The position numbers were made by a program, and so were the translations under genes. The notes beneath the pieces were generated by a model. It ran no database searches. It saw nothing but the letters and a program-made list of their open reading frames with translations, and had not been told where the DNA came from. Of a stretch of DNA of 64,000 nucleotides, positions 17,658-25,470 are shown piece by piece. This DNA comes from SIG480 sp045595365 (GTDB lineage: Bacteria; Bacillota; Clostridia; Oscillospirales; JAAYXM01): NCBI GenBank assembly GCA_045595365.1, contig JAZOAI010000028.1:1-64000 (forward strand), in the 5' to 3' direction. Within the stretch, counting starts at the first letter, position 1; each line of letters begins with the position of its first letter.

Positions 17658-19457
17658 TTAAACTTCAATATTCTCAAGTGCAACAAGATACTGCGCGCGG
17701 CGCATTTCCTGTTCTGCGAGATACGACCCATCGCCCGAGGCGTGGAGTTCGGTAAGATACTTGTGGTGATTCTTCATTATCTCCGCATTGTTTCTGCCGA
17801 GGAACTGCAAGGCTATGCTCGAACACTGGTCCGCGGTACGCTCAAGATGCGTAAGCGCTTCAAGGAAGATAAGGCCTGCATCGACAACGCAGATTCCCTC
17901 GCGAAGTCTTGCCGCGTGGCGCTCACGAAGAACAAGAACCATATCGTCTATTACCTCTTCAAGCGGCTCTATACGGCGCGCAATCTCCTCGCTGTTATTT
18001 TCCAGGGCATCGACCGTCAGGCGCATAATCTCAAGCACAGCATCGCTCATAATCTTAAGCTCCTTCTGCGCACTTTCGGAAAAAACGCGCTGATTCTGTT
18101 TGAGTTTAAGCCCCAGTTCATCAAAGTTTGTTGCATAGTCACCTATGCGCTCAACATCGGGGATGCACTGCATAAGCATATTGAGCTGACGGTTGTCACT
18201 TTCCCTGTCAACCTTGCGGGAAAGGGCTATGAGATAGTTATCTGCCGAGTCAGCAAAGGAGTCGAGGCGATTTTCACACTCTGCAATCGTCTCTGCGGTT
18301 TCCTCGTTATAATCTATAAGCTGAGAAAGCCCTGCAGCTACGTTGTCGCGGGCCGCCTTTGCCATTGTGATGAGAGCTTTGCCGACACCTTCAATCGCGA
18401 CACTCGGAGAAATCATAAGCTTTGTATCTAAAACTGCAAGCTCGGGATACTTGTCTTCTTTTGCAGGGTCGTCTTTAACAACCTTGCAGGAAATGTTGAC
18501 GAGAAGCTTTGTGAACGGTAAAAGCGCAAGAGCCGTGATAATGTTAAACAACGTCTGGAAGTTTGCAATCACGCCGCTGTCTGCCGTACTGTCCCACAAT
18601 GTCGGAAATGCTCCGAAGTGACGCAGGAGCATCATAACAATCATAAACGCGATTGTCCCCACAACATTGAAAACTATATGTACTACACCTGCCCGCTTCG
18701 CATCTTTCCCTGTCCCTATGGAGCAGACAAGTGCCGTTGTGACGCACGTGCCGATGTTTATTCCCATAATAATCGGATAAATCAGATCAAAGGTCATAAC
18801 TCCCGTCGATGAAAGCGCCTGCAGAATTCCGACAACAGCCGACGAACTCTGGATGATGACCGTGAACACCAATCCGACAAAGATGCCCATAACCGGCATA
18901 TTGCGGAAATATTCAATAATATTTATGAACAGCTGTGACTCTGCAAGAGGCTCAACAACCTTTGTCATAGTCAAAAGCCCCGTGAAGAGGATTCCAAATC
19001 CCATCGCTATCATACCGATATGCTTGGAATTGCCGCGCTTGACAAACATAATAAGAATTATGCCGATTACAAGTGCAACAGGCGCGAGAGTGTCAGGCTT
19101 AAAGAGGGTGAGCAGCGCGTTGCCTGTAGAATCAATATCCATAAGGCGGATAATCTGCGCGGTAATCGTTGTTCCGATATTTGCACCCATAACGATGCTG
19201 ACCGCCTGACGGAGATTAAGAATCCCCGCGCCAATAAGGCCTACCGTCAGAACGATAGTTGCGGTGGAACTCTGAATTATAGCAGTTACAAGTGTACCTG
19301 TAAGGAGACCGAGAAAAACATTGTGCGTAAGCTTTCCGAGAATATTCTTGAGTGTTTCTCCCGAGCCGTTTTTCAGCCCGTCGCCCATAATCTCCATTCC
19401 GTAAAGGAACATGCCAAGCCCGCCAAGCAACGTAACTATCGTTATAAAGGTATTCAT
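17658..19457 (-). CDS. Na+/Pi cotransporter with C-terminal PhoU-like domain
   Basis: The 599-residue integral membrane protein has the inverted-repeat QSST/QSSS signatures of SLC34-type phosphate transporters (IIQSSTATIVL and VIIQSSSAVVG) within 8-9 hydrophobic segments (about residues 1-320). A helical PhoU-like regulatory domain follows (about 345-560). It probably imports phosphate with sodium. I chose the ATG at 19457 after TTGGAGAG; the frame extends seven codons upstream. A TATAATC -10-like sequence lies upstream. It is monocistronic, ending at a strong terminator. Confidence 0.92.
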   Translation of the reverse strand: MNTFITIVTLLGGLGMFLYGMEIMGDGLKNGSGETLKNILGKLTHNVFLGLLTGTLVTAIIQSSTATIVLTVGLIGAGILNLRQAVSIVMGANIGTTITAQIIRLMDIDSTGNALLTLFKPDTLAPVALVIGIILIMFVKRGNSKHIGMIAMGFGILFTGLLTMTKVVEPLAESQLFINIIEYFRNMPVMGIFVGLVFTVIIQSSSAVVGILQALSSTGVMTFDLIYPIIMGINIGTCVTTALVCSIGTGKDAKRAGVVHIVFNVVGTIAFMIVMMLLRHFGAFPTLWDSTADSGVIANFQTLFNIITALALLPFTKLLVNISCKVVKDDPAKEDKYPELAVLDTKLMISPSVAIEGVGKALITMAKAARDNVAAGLSQLIDYNEETAETIAECENRLDSFADSADNYLIALSRKVDRESDNRQLNMLMQCIPDVERIGDYATNFDELGLKLKQNQRVFSESAQKELKIMSDAVLEIMRLTVDALENNSEEIARRIEPLEEVIDDMVLVLRERHAARLREGICVVDAGLIFLEALTHLERTADQCSSIALQFLGRNNAEIMKNHHKYLTELHASGDGSYLAEQEMRRAQYLVALENIEV

Positions 19458-19665
19458 ACAAACTCTCCAATCATACAAATTTCCCTATGTTAGATTATAT
19501 AGCATTTTTCGCCATTTTTCAATAGTTTAATCCACTTTTTCAACAGAATCAGAAAAGTCTTGAATCTCGCCTCACACAAACAAAACGCGATATTTTTCTG
19601 TTTCCGTTTTATGCAGATATGCATATTATGATACTGAAATAATATTTCTGGTTGGTGAATTAAGC

Positions 19666-20148
19666 TTGAAAACTACACGCATTTTATCCAATATGAGAAG
19701 AAGTCCCGACGCCATAGCAAGGCTCAACGGTAGCGGAGATTATCCCGGTTTGCGAGGCTTAGTTGAGTTTCTCCAGACGAAAGACGGCGTTTTTGTTTCA
19801 GTTTTTGTCTCGGGCTTGCCGAGAAGTAATAGCATATGCGAAAAACCGATTTTTGCGATGCATATCCATAGCGGCTCCAGTTGCACCGGAAATAACGCAG
19901 ACCCTTTTGCCGATGCTATGACTCATTATAACCCGCACGACTGCCCCCACCCCTACCACGCGGGAGATATGCCCCCTTTGTTCGGCGCAAACGGCATGGC
20001 TTTTTCTGTGTTTCTGACTGACAGATTTTCCGTAAACGAAATCATCGGAAAGACCGTTATCATCCATTCTGGCTTTGACGACTTTTCCACCCAGCCTGCC
20101 GGCAACTCCGGTGACAAAATCGCCTGTGGAGTAATAGAGAAAGCATAG
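19666..20148 (+). CDS. Cu,Zn superoxide dismutase family protein, cytosolic
   Basis: The 160-residue protein keeps the full Cu,Zn-SOD ligand set: His66 and His68 (MHIHSG), bridging His87, His95, His98, Asp101 (HAGDMPPL) and His134 (IIHSG). It also has the disulfide pair Cys73 and Cys154 (GNSGDKIACGV). It should dismutate superoxide. Unlike typical SodC proteins there is no signal peptide. The start is a TTG at 19666; no ATG fits before the conserved core. The gene stands alone, with 200 nt of upstream space holding AT-rich promoter-like sequence. Confidence 0.85.
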   Translation: MKTTRILSNMRRSPDAIARLNGSGDYPGLRGLVEFLQTKDGVFVSVFVSGLPRSNSICEKPIFAMHIHSGSSCTGNNADPFADAMTHYNPHDCPHPYHAGDMPPLFGANGMAFSVFLTDRFSVNEIIGKTVIIHSGFDDFSTQPAGNSGDKIACGVIEKA

Positions 20149-20267
20149 TTGGTGATAAAAAGCTCGCGCCCTGCCAAATTTATAGCACAAGACCTTGATT
20201 CTGTGGAAAAAACTGTGGAAAACCTCAAAAAGTTGTCACAATCTTGTCAAGCACGAAATTAATTTTG

Positions 20268-20276
20268 TGATATAAT
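20268..20276 (+). promoter_or_regulatory. extended -10 promoter before the structured RNA
   Basis: TGA-TATAAT with no canonical -35 at 16-18 bp (TTGTCA occurs at 21 bp). The predicted start lies just before the nested hairpin at 20287. Confidence 0.55.
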
Positions 20277-20286
20277 TTATAACAGT

Positions 20287-20361
20287 GATGCTTTGGGAGC
20301 GAGCTGTTATGAATTTGTGCGCGATTCATAAAAGTCGCTCCGTGTGCGCAGGCATCCGTTT
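20287..20361 (+). ncRNA. candidate structured RNA (nested hairpin) of unknown class
   Basis: Three nested stems are seen: GATGC (20287-20291) with GCATC (20352-20356), GGAGCGA (20296-20302) with TCGCTCC (20335-20341), and TATGAAT (20308-20314) with ATTCATA (20324-20330). The apical loop and the 3' internal loop both contain TGTGCGC. The outer stem is followed by GTTTTT, so it could be a short terminated RNA of about 75 nt or a leader of the downstream gene. I could not match it to a riboswitch family. Confidence 0.45.
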
Positions 20362-20409
20362 TTATTGCAAAAAAAATACAAATATACTATAATGGAGGAA
20401 ATAAAACAA

Positions 20410-21597
20410 ATGATAACTCGAAATTTATTTTATAAAAAACCAAAAACCTTTATGGACTATGAGCCGTGGAAGGTGCCAAGCAAAAACGAATGGGACATAA
20501 AGACAACGACACAGAGTAAAGCTTATGACCCGTTTGCATCCAACGTAAAATTAGTTGGAGTCGACATGACGGAAAAGGACTATGATGATTTCTTCGAGGG
20601 GTTTAGTGACCCGTACGGAGAAAAAAGAGAGCAGGAACGGCAACAGAAAGAACAGGAGCGAAAAGAAAAGTTTGCCAATATCCGCGCAAACGCAGATAAT
20701 CGAATCTGGTCTTCGCAAAGTACGGCTTTTTCACAAAGCGACCCGTTTCTTGAAGGGTTTAACGGAACATTAACCGAAGAAAACAAACGTATGCTTGATT
20801 TGTTTAAAGAAAGAACAACTAGCATATTAAATCCACATCTTCCCTATGATACCGACCGTGCTTTCCGCGGCTCGCAATTTGAGGGCGAACTGAAACCGAC
20901 GGTGCAAAGACTCGATTCTGCACCTACAATAACAAATGCCATCAATCGAAATCCCAATGCCAAAAACGAATACAAGCCCCTTGGCACACATAATCCGAAG
21001 GAAGAACCTGTTTTAACACAGTTTTCTTATCAACCAGCATCAGATAAATCTGGAAGGTCAAATGAAAATGCTTGGTCATATAAAAACGACGAACAAGGTA
21101 TTTCTATATTATCACATTGGTTGTTTGGCGGAGGCAAAGATTATATTCAAGAAGATGGTATTTGGGGTAACTATATGAAATCCAATGAAGCGTTGACGTT
21201 ACAAGTGAAGAAAATTGTACTTCCTCTCGCGGATGGCCTTGGTTTAAATGACAGCAAGGAGGTGGATATTACAATACCTATGAAAATTGACACCGGAGAA
21301 AGTATTATAGGTTATCAATATTTGCACGGAACCAATGCTGATGTGGGCGGTTTTCAAATCAAAGGAACGGTTTACAAGGACGAAAAAGGAGATATTACAT
21401 ATGATTTAACATATACATGGAATGATATAATTGATCCTAACTATTACTACGACACTGATGCTGAAAAAGTTGAATTTGCAAAATCTATTCCATTTGCAAA
21501 TCCCAAAGACTACATAATCAGAATTTCTTGGCATGATAAAACTAAAATTAAAGCTAACCCGGGACTGTTTAATCGAAATTCCGGTTGGCTTAAATAG
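20410..21597 (+). CDS. unrecognised protein, 395 aa
   Basis: I do not recognise a family. The N-terminal half (1-180) is polar, with repeated DPF/DPY motifs and a highly charged Gln/Arg/Glu/Lys stretch (about 75-95), likely a coiled coil. The C-terminal third (about 235-395) looks like a compact beta-rich domain with many aromatic residues, including VKKIVLPLADGLG, YTWNDIIDPNYYY and IRISWHDKTK. No signal peptide or membrane segment is seen. The ATG at 20410 follows GGAGGA by 11 nt; an in-frame start about 66 nt upstream is less likely. The gene is AT-richer than the left core and only 12 nt from the next gene, which encodes a membrane-anchored protein. The pair resembles an effector-plus-partner arrangement, but that is inference. 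Confidence 0.55.
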   Translation: MITRNLFYKKPKTFMDYEPWKVPSKNEWDIKTTTQSKAYDPFASNVKLVGVDMTEKDYDDFFEGFSDPYGEKREQERQQKEQERKEKFANIRANADNRIWSSQSTAFSQSDPFLEGFNGTLTEENKRMLDLFKERTTSILNPHLPYDTDRAFRGSQFEGELKPTVQRLDSAPTITNAINRNPNAKNEYKPLGTHNPKEEPVLTQFSYQPASDKSGRSNENAWSYKNDEQGISILSHWLFGGGKDYIQEDGIWGNYMKSNEALTLQVKKIVLPLADGLGLNDSKEVDITIPMKIDTGESIIGYQYLHGTNADVGGFQIKGTVYKDEKGDITYDLTYTWNDIIDPNYYYDTDAEKVEFAKSIPFANPKDYIIRISWHDKTKIKANPGLFNRNSGWLK

Positions 21598-21609
21598 GAG
21601 GATTAAAAA

Positions 21610-22014
21610 ATGCAAGTGAAAATTATGAAAATTACAATAGTTGTATTAGTTTCAGTTGTGTTGGCAATGGGCTGTTTAGCATATCTTCAATATAGTAATA
21701 TGTTCATAATAGAAGAAAATAGCTACCATTCCCATTTCTATGTTAAAGGCGATAAAGCATACATAGAATGTGTAATGGTAATCAAAAGCCCACGTGATTG
21801 CGACATCCGTCTTGTGGGTACTTTCCCAAGAGACGAAGGAAAACTTTTAAAGAATTCCTCAATTTTTGCCTATGATACGGAAGGCGGAAGTGATACTTTT
21901 CATATGGTACGCGGAAAAAATCGTTTCGAAGTAGTTTTCATCGGAGAGTATGGCGGCACATATCGAAAACACGACAGACTTCTGCCGGAAATAGAAATCA
22001 TTGCATTGAATTAA
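21610..22014 (+). CDS. small membrane-anchored protein of unknown function
   Basis: The 134-residue product has one N-terminal hydrophobic segment (about residues 7-26) and a Cys at position 18, so it is either a signal anchor or a weak lipoprotein signal. A short extracytoplasmic beta-rich domain (VKGDKAYIECVMVI, GKNRFEVVFIGEYGG) follows. It starts 12 nt after the 395-aa gene with an AGGAGG site, so the two are co-expressed. A partner or immunity-type role is possible but unproven. Confidence 0.55.
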   Translation: MQVKIMKITIVVLVSVVLAMGCLAYLQYSNMFIIEENSYHSHFYVKGDKAYIECVMVIKSPRDCDIRLVGTFPRDEGKLLKNSSIFAYDTEGGSDTFHMVRGKNRFEVVFIGEYGGTYRKHDRLLPEIEIIALN

Positions 22015-22119
22015 AAAGCAAAACTTTTTGATAAGTAAAAAAAATGAGTAATAAAATTTTTTGTCCATGTATTTCATAAGCGCTTCTTGTTTGTCAACCT
22101 CTGTTTGTAGCGGATGCCG

Positions 22120-22596
22120 CAACCAACCCCCGTCTAAAATGAGTTTTGGAAGAGCATTTCTCCTTAATTATTTTACTTTCCCTTAAAATAAGCATCATTT
22201 TAATGGAAAGCTTCCGCGTTTTCGCGTGGTCGAGGGTGTGCAAAGTTTCGCGAAAAGGAAAAAATCGCAGGTGGGTACACCTGCGATTGCCACAAAGCAA
22301 AGCGCCGCATAGCCAGTAAATGTTGGCTATGCGGCACTTTTCTGTTATTTCACAGTCACTTCAAGTAACAAAACGCAAACCAACAAAGTTTTGCGTTTTG
22401 AAAAGGAGCTGTGACGTAAGGAACGCAAAGTGACTTTTAAAAGTCACTTTGCGTGGCAGAAGTCCACAGCGACGCCGAGGCGGGGGAGAGAAGTTGTGCT
22501 GTGCACAGCTTGCACCCTCGACGACCCAAATGCTTCGCATTTCGGTGCCCGTCTTCAGGCATATGCGCTAAAAACGATTATCAATCGTTTTCTTCA
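22120..22596. repeat. palindrome-rich, gene-free stretch
   Basis: No gene is supported here. Perfect or near-perfect hairpins follow one another: AATCGCAGGTG/CACCTGCGATT (22264-22290), GCCGCATAGCCA/TGGCTATGCGGC (22302-22336), AAAACGCAAA/TTTGCGTTTT (22370-22400), a 32-bp perfect palindrome starting ACGCAAAGTGACTT (22423-22454), and AAAACGATTATCAATCGTTTT (22571-22591). The last unit with its surroundings also occurs near 55535-55600. The stretch lies at the left edge of the mobile element and may represent accumulated intergenic repeats at an insertion hot spot. Confidence 0.6.
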
Positions 22597-24336
22597 CGCG
22601 CATACCCTCTCAGGGTTAGACTCCCCCTCATATCCGAACTCAAACGGAAAGAGGACACCGTGTGGTGTCCTCTTTCCGTTTGGTGGAACAAATGCTTTGA
22701 TATCCGAACTTTCTCTAATAGGACTTCCGGGGTCCCCGAAAAGCCGTTGGCTTTTTGGGGAGAAGGAAGAGCAAGGGAGTGGACGGATGTTTTCGCCAAA
22801 AGGCGGAAACGAAGTCAAACGCACTTTGCTCTGACGTGGTGGAGCAGATATCATCAAGGATGAACACTCCTCTGCACCGTCATTTTCTCCTTCAAGAGCT
22901 GCTTCAATATCATCAAGTGGGATGTTCTCAATGTTCAATGGCTTCTTACTCGCATTGATAATTAATGTGAAATGATCATCATACAAATAAACAGAACGGA
23001 CAAATATATTTATAATCGCACGGCGCTTGTTTACATCATCAAAAGGTATTTCGCATACATAGTTCAAAAATGCTAAAACTTGTGCTTCTGATAAACATAT
23101 TTTCTTATTATTCTCAATGGCAAGCTGAGTTTCCAATTCTGCCTTTTCCGCCTGTCTCTTATTTAGTCGCTCGGTTAGCATATCAACCGACTGACCTTGT
23201 TCGATACCTTTCCACAGATTTTCGATAGCAATATCTATTTCTTTGATTGCCCTTTTGAGACCTTTTACAGAAACATTATCCGGGCTTTTGTTGCATTCCT
23301 CCGAAACACGTTTGGCAATGAATTTGATTTTATCATCAGTGAGCATTTTAAGGCATTCGCTTACAACTCGTACTTCGATATATTCCTTGCCAACCATCTT
23401 TTTGTTGCATTTCTTTTTACGAGCATTTTTACACATATAATAGTGATACTGTTTTCCGGATTTTCCCGTCCCACCATATCCGACCATCATCTCTTTACAA
23501 TGCCCACAGTAAAGCTTTGTAGTTAAAAGATATTCATTTTCACCACGTGTTCGTGCAGGTGCGGTTTTATTCCTATTCATAAGGTCTTGTACTCGGTAGA
23601 ACAAATCGTCATCCAGTATGCGAGGCATTCCTCCGGGTGTTTCAACTCCTTTATATAAGTATATACCTATGTATCGTTTATTACTGAGTAGGCGGCTCAA
23701 ACTGTTGTAAGTGAATTCGTTGCCAAGCGAGGTCTTTACCTTTCTTCGCTGTAAGTCTTTTACAATATCGGCTTTTGTCTCTCCGCTTGCATAGCGCTCA
23801 TATATTTCGCGCACAATAGCGGCTTCCTCTTCGTTCACGTAGAATTGGCGCTCCTTGTTTACTTTAAAACCCAAACCGGGATTGCTTCCATTTGATAGAC
23901 ATTTTTCTGCATTAATTGCCATTCCTCTGTGAATTTTTTGTGCCAACTCTACCGAATAATATTCAGCCATACTTTCAAGAACGCCTTCGATTAGAATTCC
24001 CGAAGCATCATCTGAAATGTTTTCCTTTGCAGATAAAACCCTCACTCCGTTTTTCTTTAATTTTGCTTTATAAATCGCACTATCGTATCGGTTTCGTGCA
24101 AAGCGATCAAGCTGATATACAAGCACGCCTTCAAAAGTGTGTTTTTCACTATCTGTAATCATCTTTTGAAAATCGGTTCGAGTATCGAACTTGCCACTTT
24201 GAGCTCTGTCAATATATTCGCCGACTACGGTATAATTGTGCGATTCAGCATATTCATAACAAACTTTTAATTGTCCTTCTATAGATTGCTCTGTTTGACT
24301 ATGACTTGAAAACCGAGCGTATATTACAACATTCAT
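22594..24336 (-). CDS. large serine recombinase (TnpX-like), with aberrant C-terminal tail
   Basis: The 580-residue protein starts MNVVIYARFSSHSQTEQS, with the catalytic Ser of the resolvase domain in ARFSS. It continues with the recombinase domain (about 165-280), a zinc ribbon of the Cys-x2-Cys...Cys type (LYCGHCKEM / YYMCKNARKKKC) and a coiled coil (about 370-430), as in large serine integrases. It would excise and insert the element. The start at 24336 follows GGAGG. Normal homology appears to end near residue 500. The last 80 residues (22597-22836) are translated from intergenic repeat sequence, including an 18-bp hairpin stem, suggesting that the original stop was lost by insertion or deletion. 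Confidence 0.9.
   Translation of the reverse strand: MNVVIYARFSSHSQTEQSIEGQLKVCYEYAESHNYTVVGEYIDRAQSGKFDTRTDFQKMITDSEKHTFEGVLVYQLDRFARNRYDSAIYKAKLKKNGVRVLSAKENISDDASGILIEGVLESMAEYYSVELAQKIHRGMAINAEKCLSNGSNPGLGFKVNKERQFYVNEEEAAIVREIYERYASGETKADIVKDLQRRKVKTSLGNEFTYNSLSRLLSNKRYIGIYLYKGVETPGGMPRILDDDLFYRVQDLMNRNKTAPARTRGENEYLLTTKLYCGHCKEMMVGYGGTGKSGKQYHYYMCKNARKKKCNKKMVGKEYIEVRVVSECLKMLTDDKIKFIAKRVSEECNKSPDNVSVKGLKRAIKEIDIAIENLWKGIEQGQSVDMLTERLNKRQAEKAELETQLAIENNKKICLSEAQVLAFLNYVCEIPFDDVNKRRAIINIFVRSVYLYDDHFTLIINASKKPLNIENIPLDDIEAALEGENDGAEECSSLMISAPPRQSKVRLTSFPPFGENIRPLPCSSFSPKSQRLFGDPGSPIRESSDIKAFVPPNGKRTPHGVLFPFEFGYEGESNPERVCA
22642..22681. repeat. 18-bp perfect hairpin inside the recombinase 3' end
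   Basis: The arms AAACGGAAAGAGGACACC (22642-22659) and its exact complement (22664-22681) flank a GTGT loop. The core AGAGGACACC/GGTGTCCTCT is repeated at 55622-55645. On either strand it resembles a terminator stem. Confidence 0.7.
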
Positions 24337-24405
24337 CAACATTCCTCCAATCTATACAGTATATAACTATAATCACTCTCCCTCAAAAGTCGATTCTGCA
24401 AAAAA

Positions 24406-24603
24406 TCAGGCATCCGAAATATTATTATCGGATGCCGATTTAATATATTCAGGATGCTCGATCAACCACTTTTCAAAGTATGCATTCCCTTCGTCGCTGT
24501 TATAGAAATCTATGATTTCCGGAACTAACGCTTTAGCAAAGCAAATAAGCAGTTCTTCGGGAAGATCCACTTTAGTATAGTCGATATTTGGATGTTTCTG
24601 CAT
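24406..24603 (-). CDS. small element-borne protein, 65 aa
   Basis: The acidic 65-residue protein (VDLPEELLICFAKALVPEIIDFY in its middle) has a GAGGTGAG ribosome site and lies 9 nt after parB and 69 nt before the recombinase. Small proteins of this kind are common in the same position in clostridial mobilizable elements. The function is unknown. Confidence 0.6.
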   Translation of the reverse strand: MQKHPNIDYTKVDLPEELLICFAKALVPEIIDFYNSDEGNAYFEKWLIEHPEYIKSASDNNISDA

Positions 24604-24612
24604 AGGCTCACC

Positions 24613-25470
24613 TCATCGTTCTCGTTCTTTTTGCCGCAAGAGGAATTTTTGATAGTGTTCGCAAGCTTTAAGCACAAAATCATCCATTTGTTTTTTGCTT
24701 GCTTTCGGAAGATACTTTTGTATGCGTTCCATTGGCATTTTAAACATTTCCTTTTGATTTGCTTTTTCTTCTGACATAATTTCAAGAATTTTATCATCGT
24801 CAAGCTCTCCTGCCTGACTTAACTTTTTCATGCGAACCGCCTGAGATAATGACGGAGTGCAATCCTCGCTTTCAATAGCTTGTATCAGGTCTTGTTGTTC
24901 AATGTCATTGAGGTATGAAAGCTCAACTGCCGGAGTGAAGGAAATTCGACCCTCGTCCACATATTCTAAGAGTTTTGGATGCAGATAAGTAAGCCGTATA
25001 TAGCGTTGTACAGTTTTGTAGCTTTCGCCATATGATTCGCCAATTTCAGCAGATGTTCTGCTGTCATCCGACTTCGGGACAAGTTGTCCCGAAGTTAAAT
25101 CTGTCCTATGTCCCTGTCTGCTCATTGCATCCATCTTTAATTTATAAGCAAAGGCTTTTTCGCTTGGCGAAATGTTATCTCTGTGCAGATTACTGTCAAC
25201 AAGTGCTATTGCGGCATTATCTCTGTCCATTTCAACAACAAGGGCAGGAACTTCTGTGAGCCCTGCCCGTTTACTTGCAAATAATCTGCGATGCCCTGAG
25301 ATTATTTCGTATTCATCATTTTCAAGCGGTCTGACGATGATAGGGGATAAAATCCCGTGTTCCTTTATGCTCTCAATCAGCATTTCCATTTCATCATCAT
25401 GATTTACCTTGTAGGGATGATTTTCAAATTCCCTTAATTTTGTTACATCAAGTTTTTTCATATTTTTCAT
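24613..25470 (-). CDS. ParB/Spo0J-family partition-like protein
   Basis: The 285-residue protein has the N-terminal ParB/sulfiredoxin-like fold (PIIVRPLENDEYEIISGHRRLFASKRAG with the GHRR motif at about 65-70) and a central helix-turn-helix (TSAEIGESYGESYKTVQRYIRL). It would bind DNA and, in the active family, use CTP. On mobilizable elements such proteins act in maintenance or regulation. Its ATG overlaps the relaxase stop by 4 bases (ATGA), so the two are translationally coupled. The ribosome site is GGAG. Confidence 0.88.
   Translation of the reverse strand: MKNMKKLDVTKLREFENHPYKVNHDDEMEMLIESIKEHGILSPIIVRPLENDEYEIISGHRRLFASKRAGLTEVPALVVEMDRDNAAIALVDSNLHRDNISPSEKAFAYKLKMDAMSRQGHRTDLTSGQLVPKSDDSRTSAEIGESYGESYKTVQRYIRLTYLHPKLLEYVDEGRISFTPAVELSYLNDIEQQDLIQAIESEDCTPSLSQAVRMKKLSQAGELDDDKILEIMSEEKANQKEMFKMPMERIQKYLPKASKKQMDDFVLKACEHYQKFLLRQKERER

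Noticed and set aside
20371..20400. TTGCAA-17-TATAAT promoter just before the 395-aa gene
   Set aside because: A transcript from it would begin after the ribosome site, so it is not a convincing promoter for this gene, although it could be active.
22430..22958. Several overlapping plus-strand frames of 67-136 codons
   Set aside because: They run through dispersed repeats and antisense to the recombinase gene, have no ribosome sites and encode repeat-like, low-complexity products.
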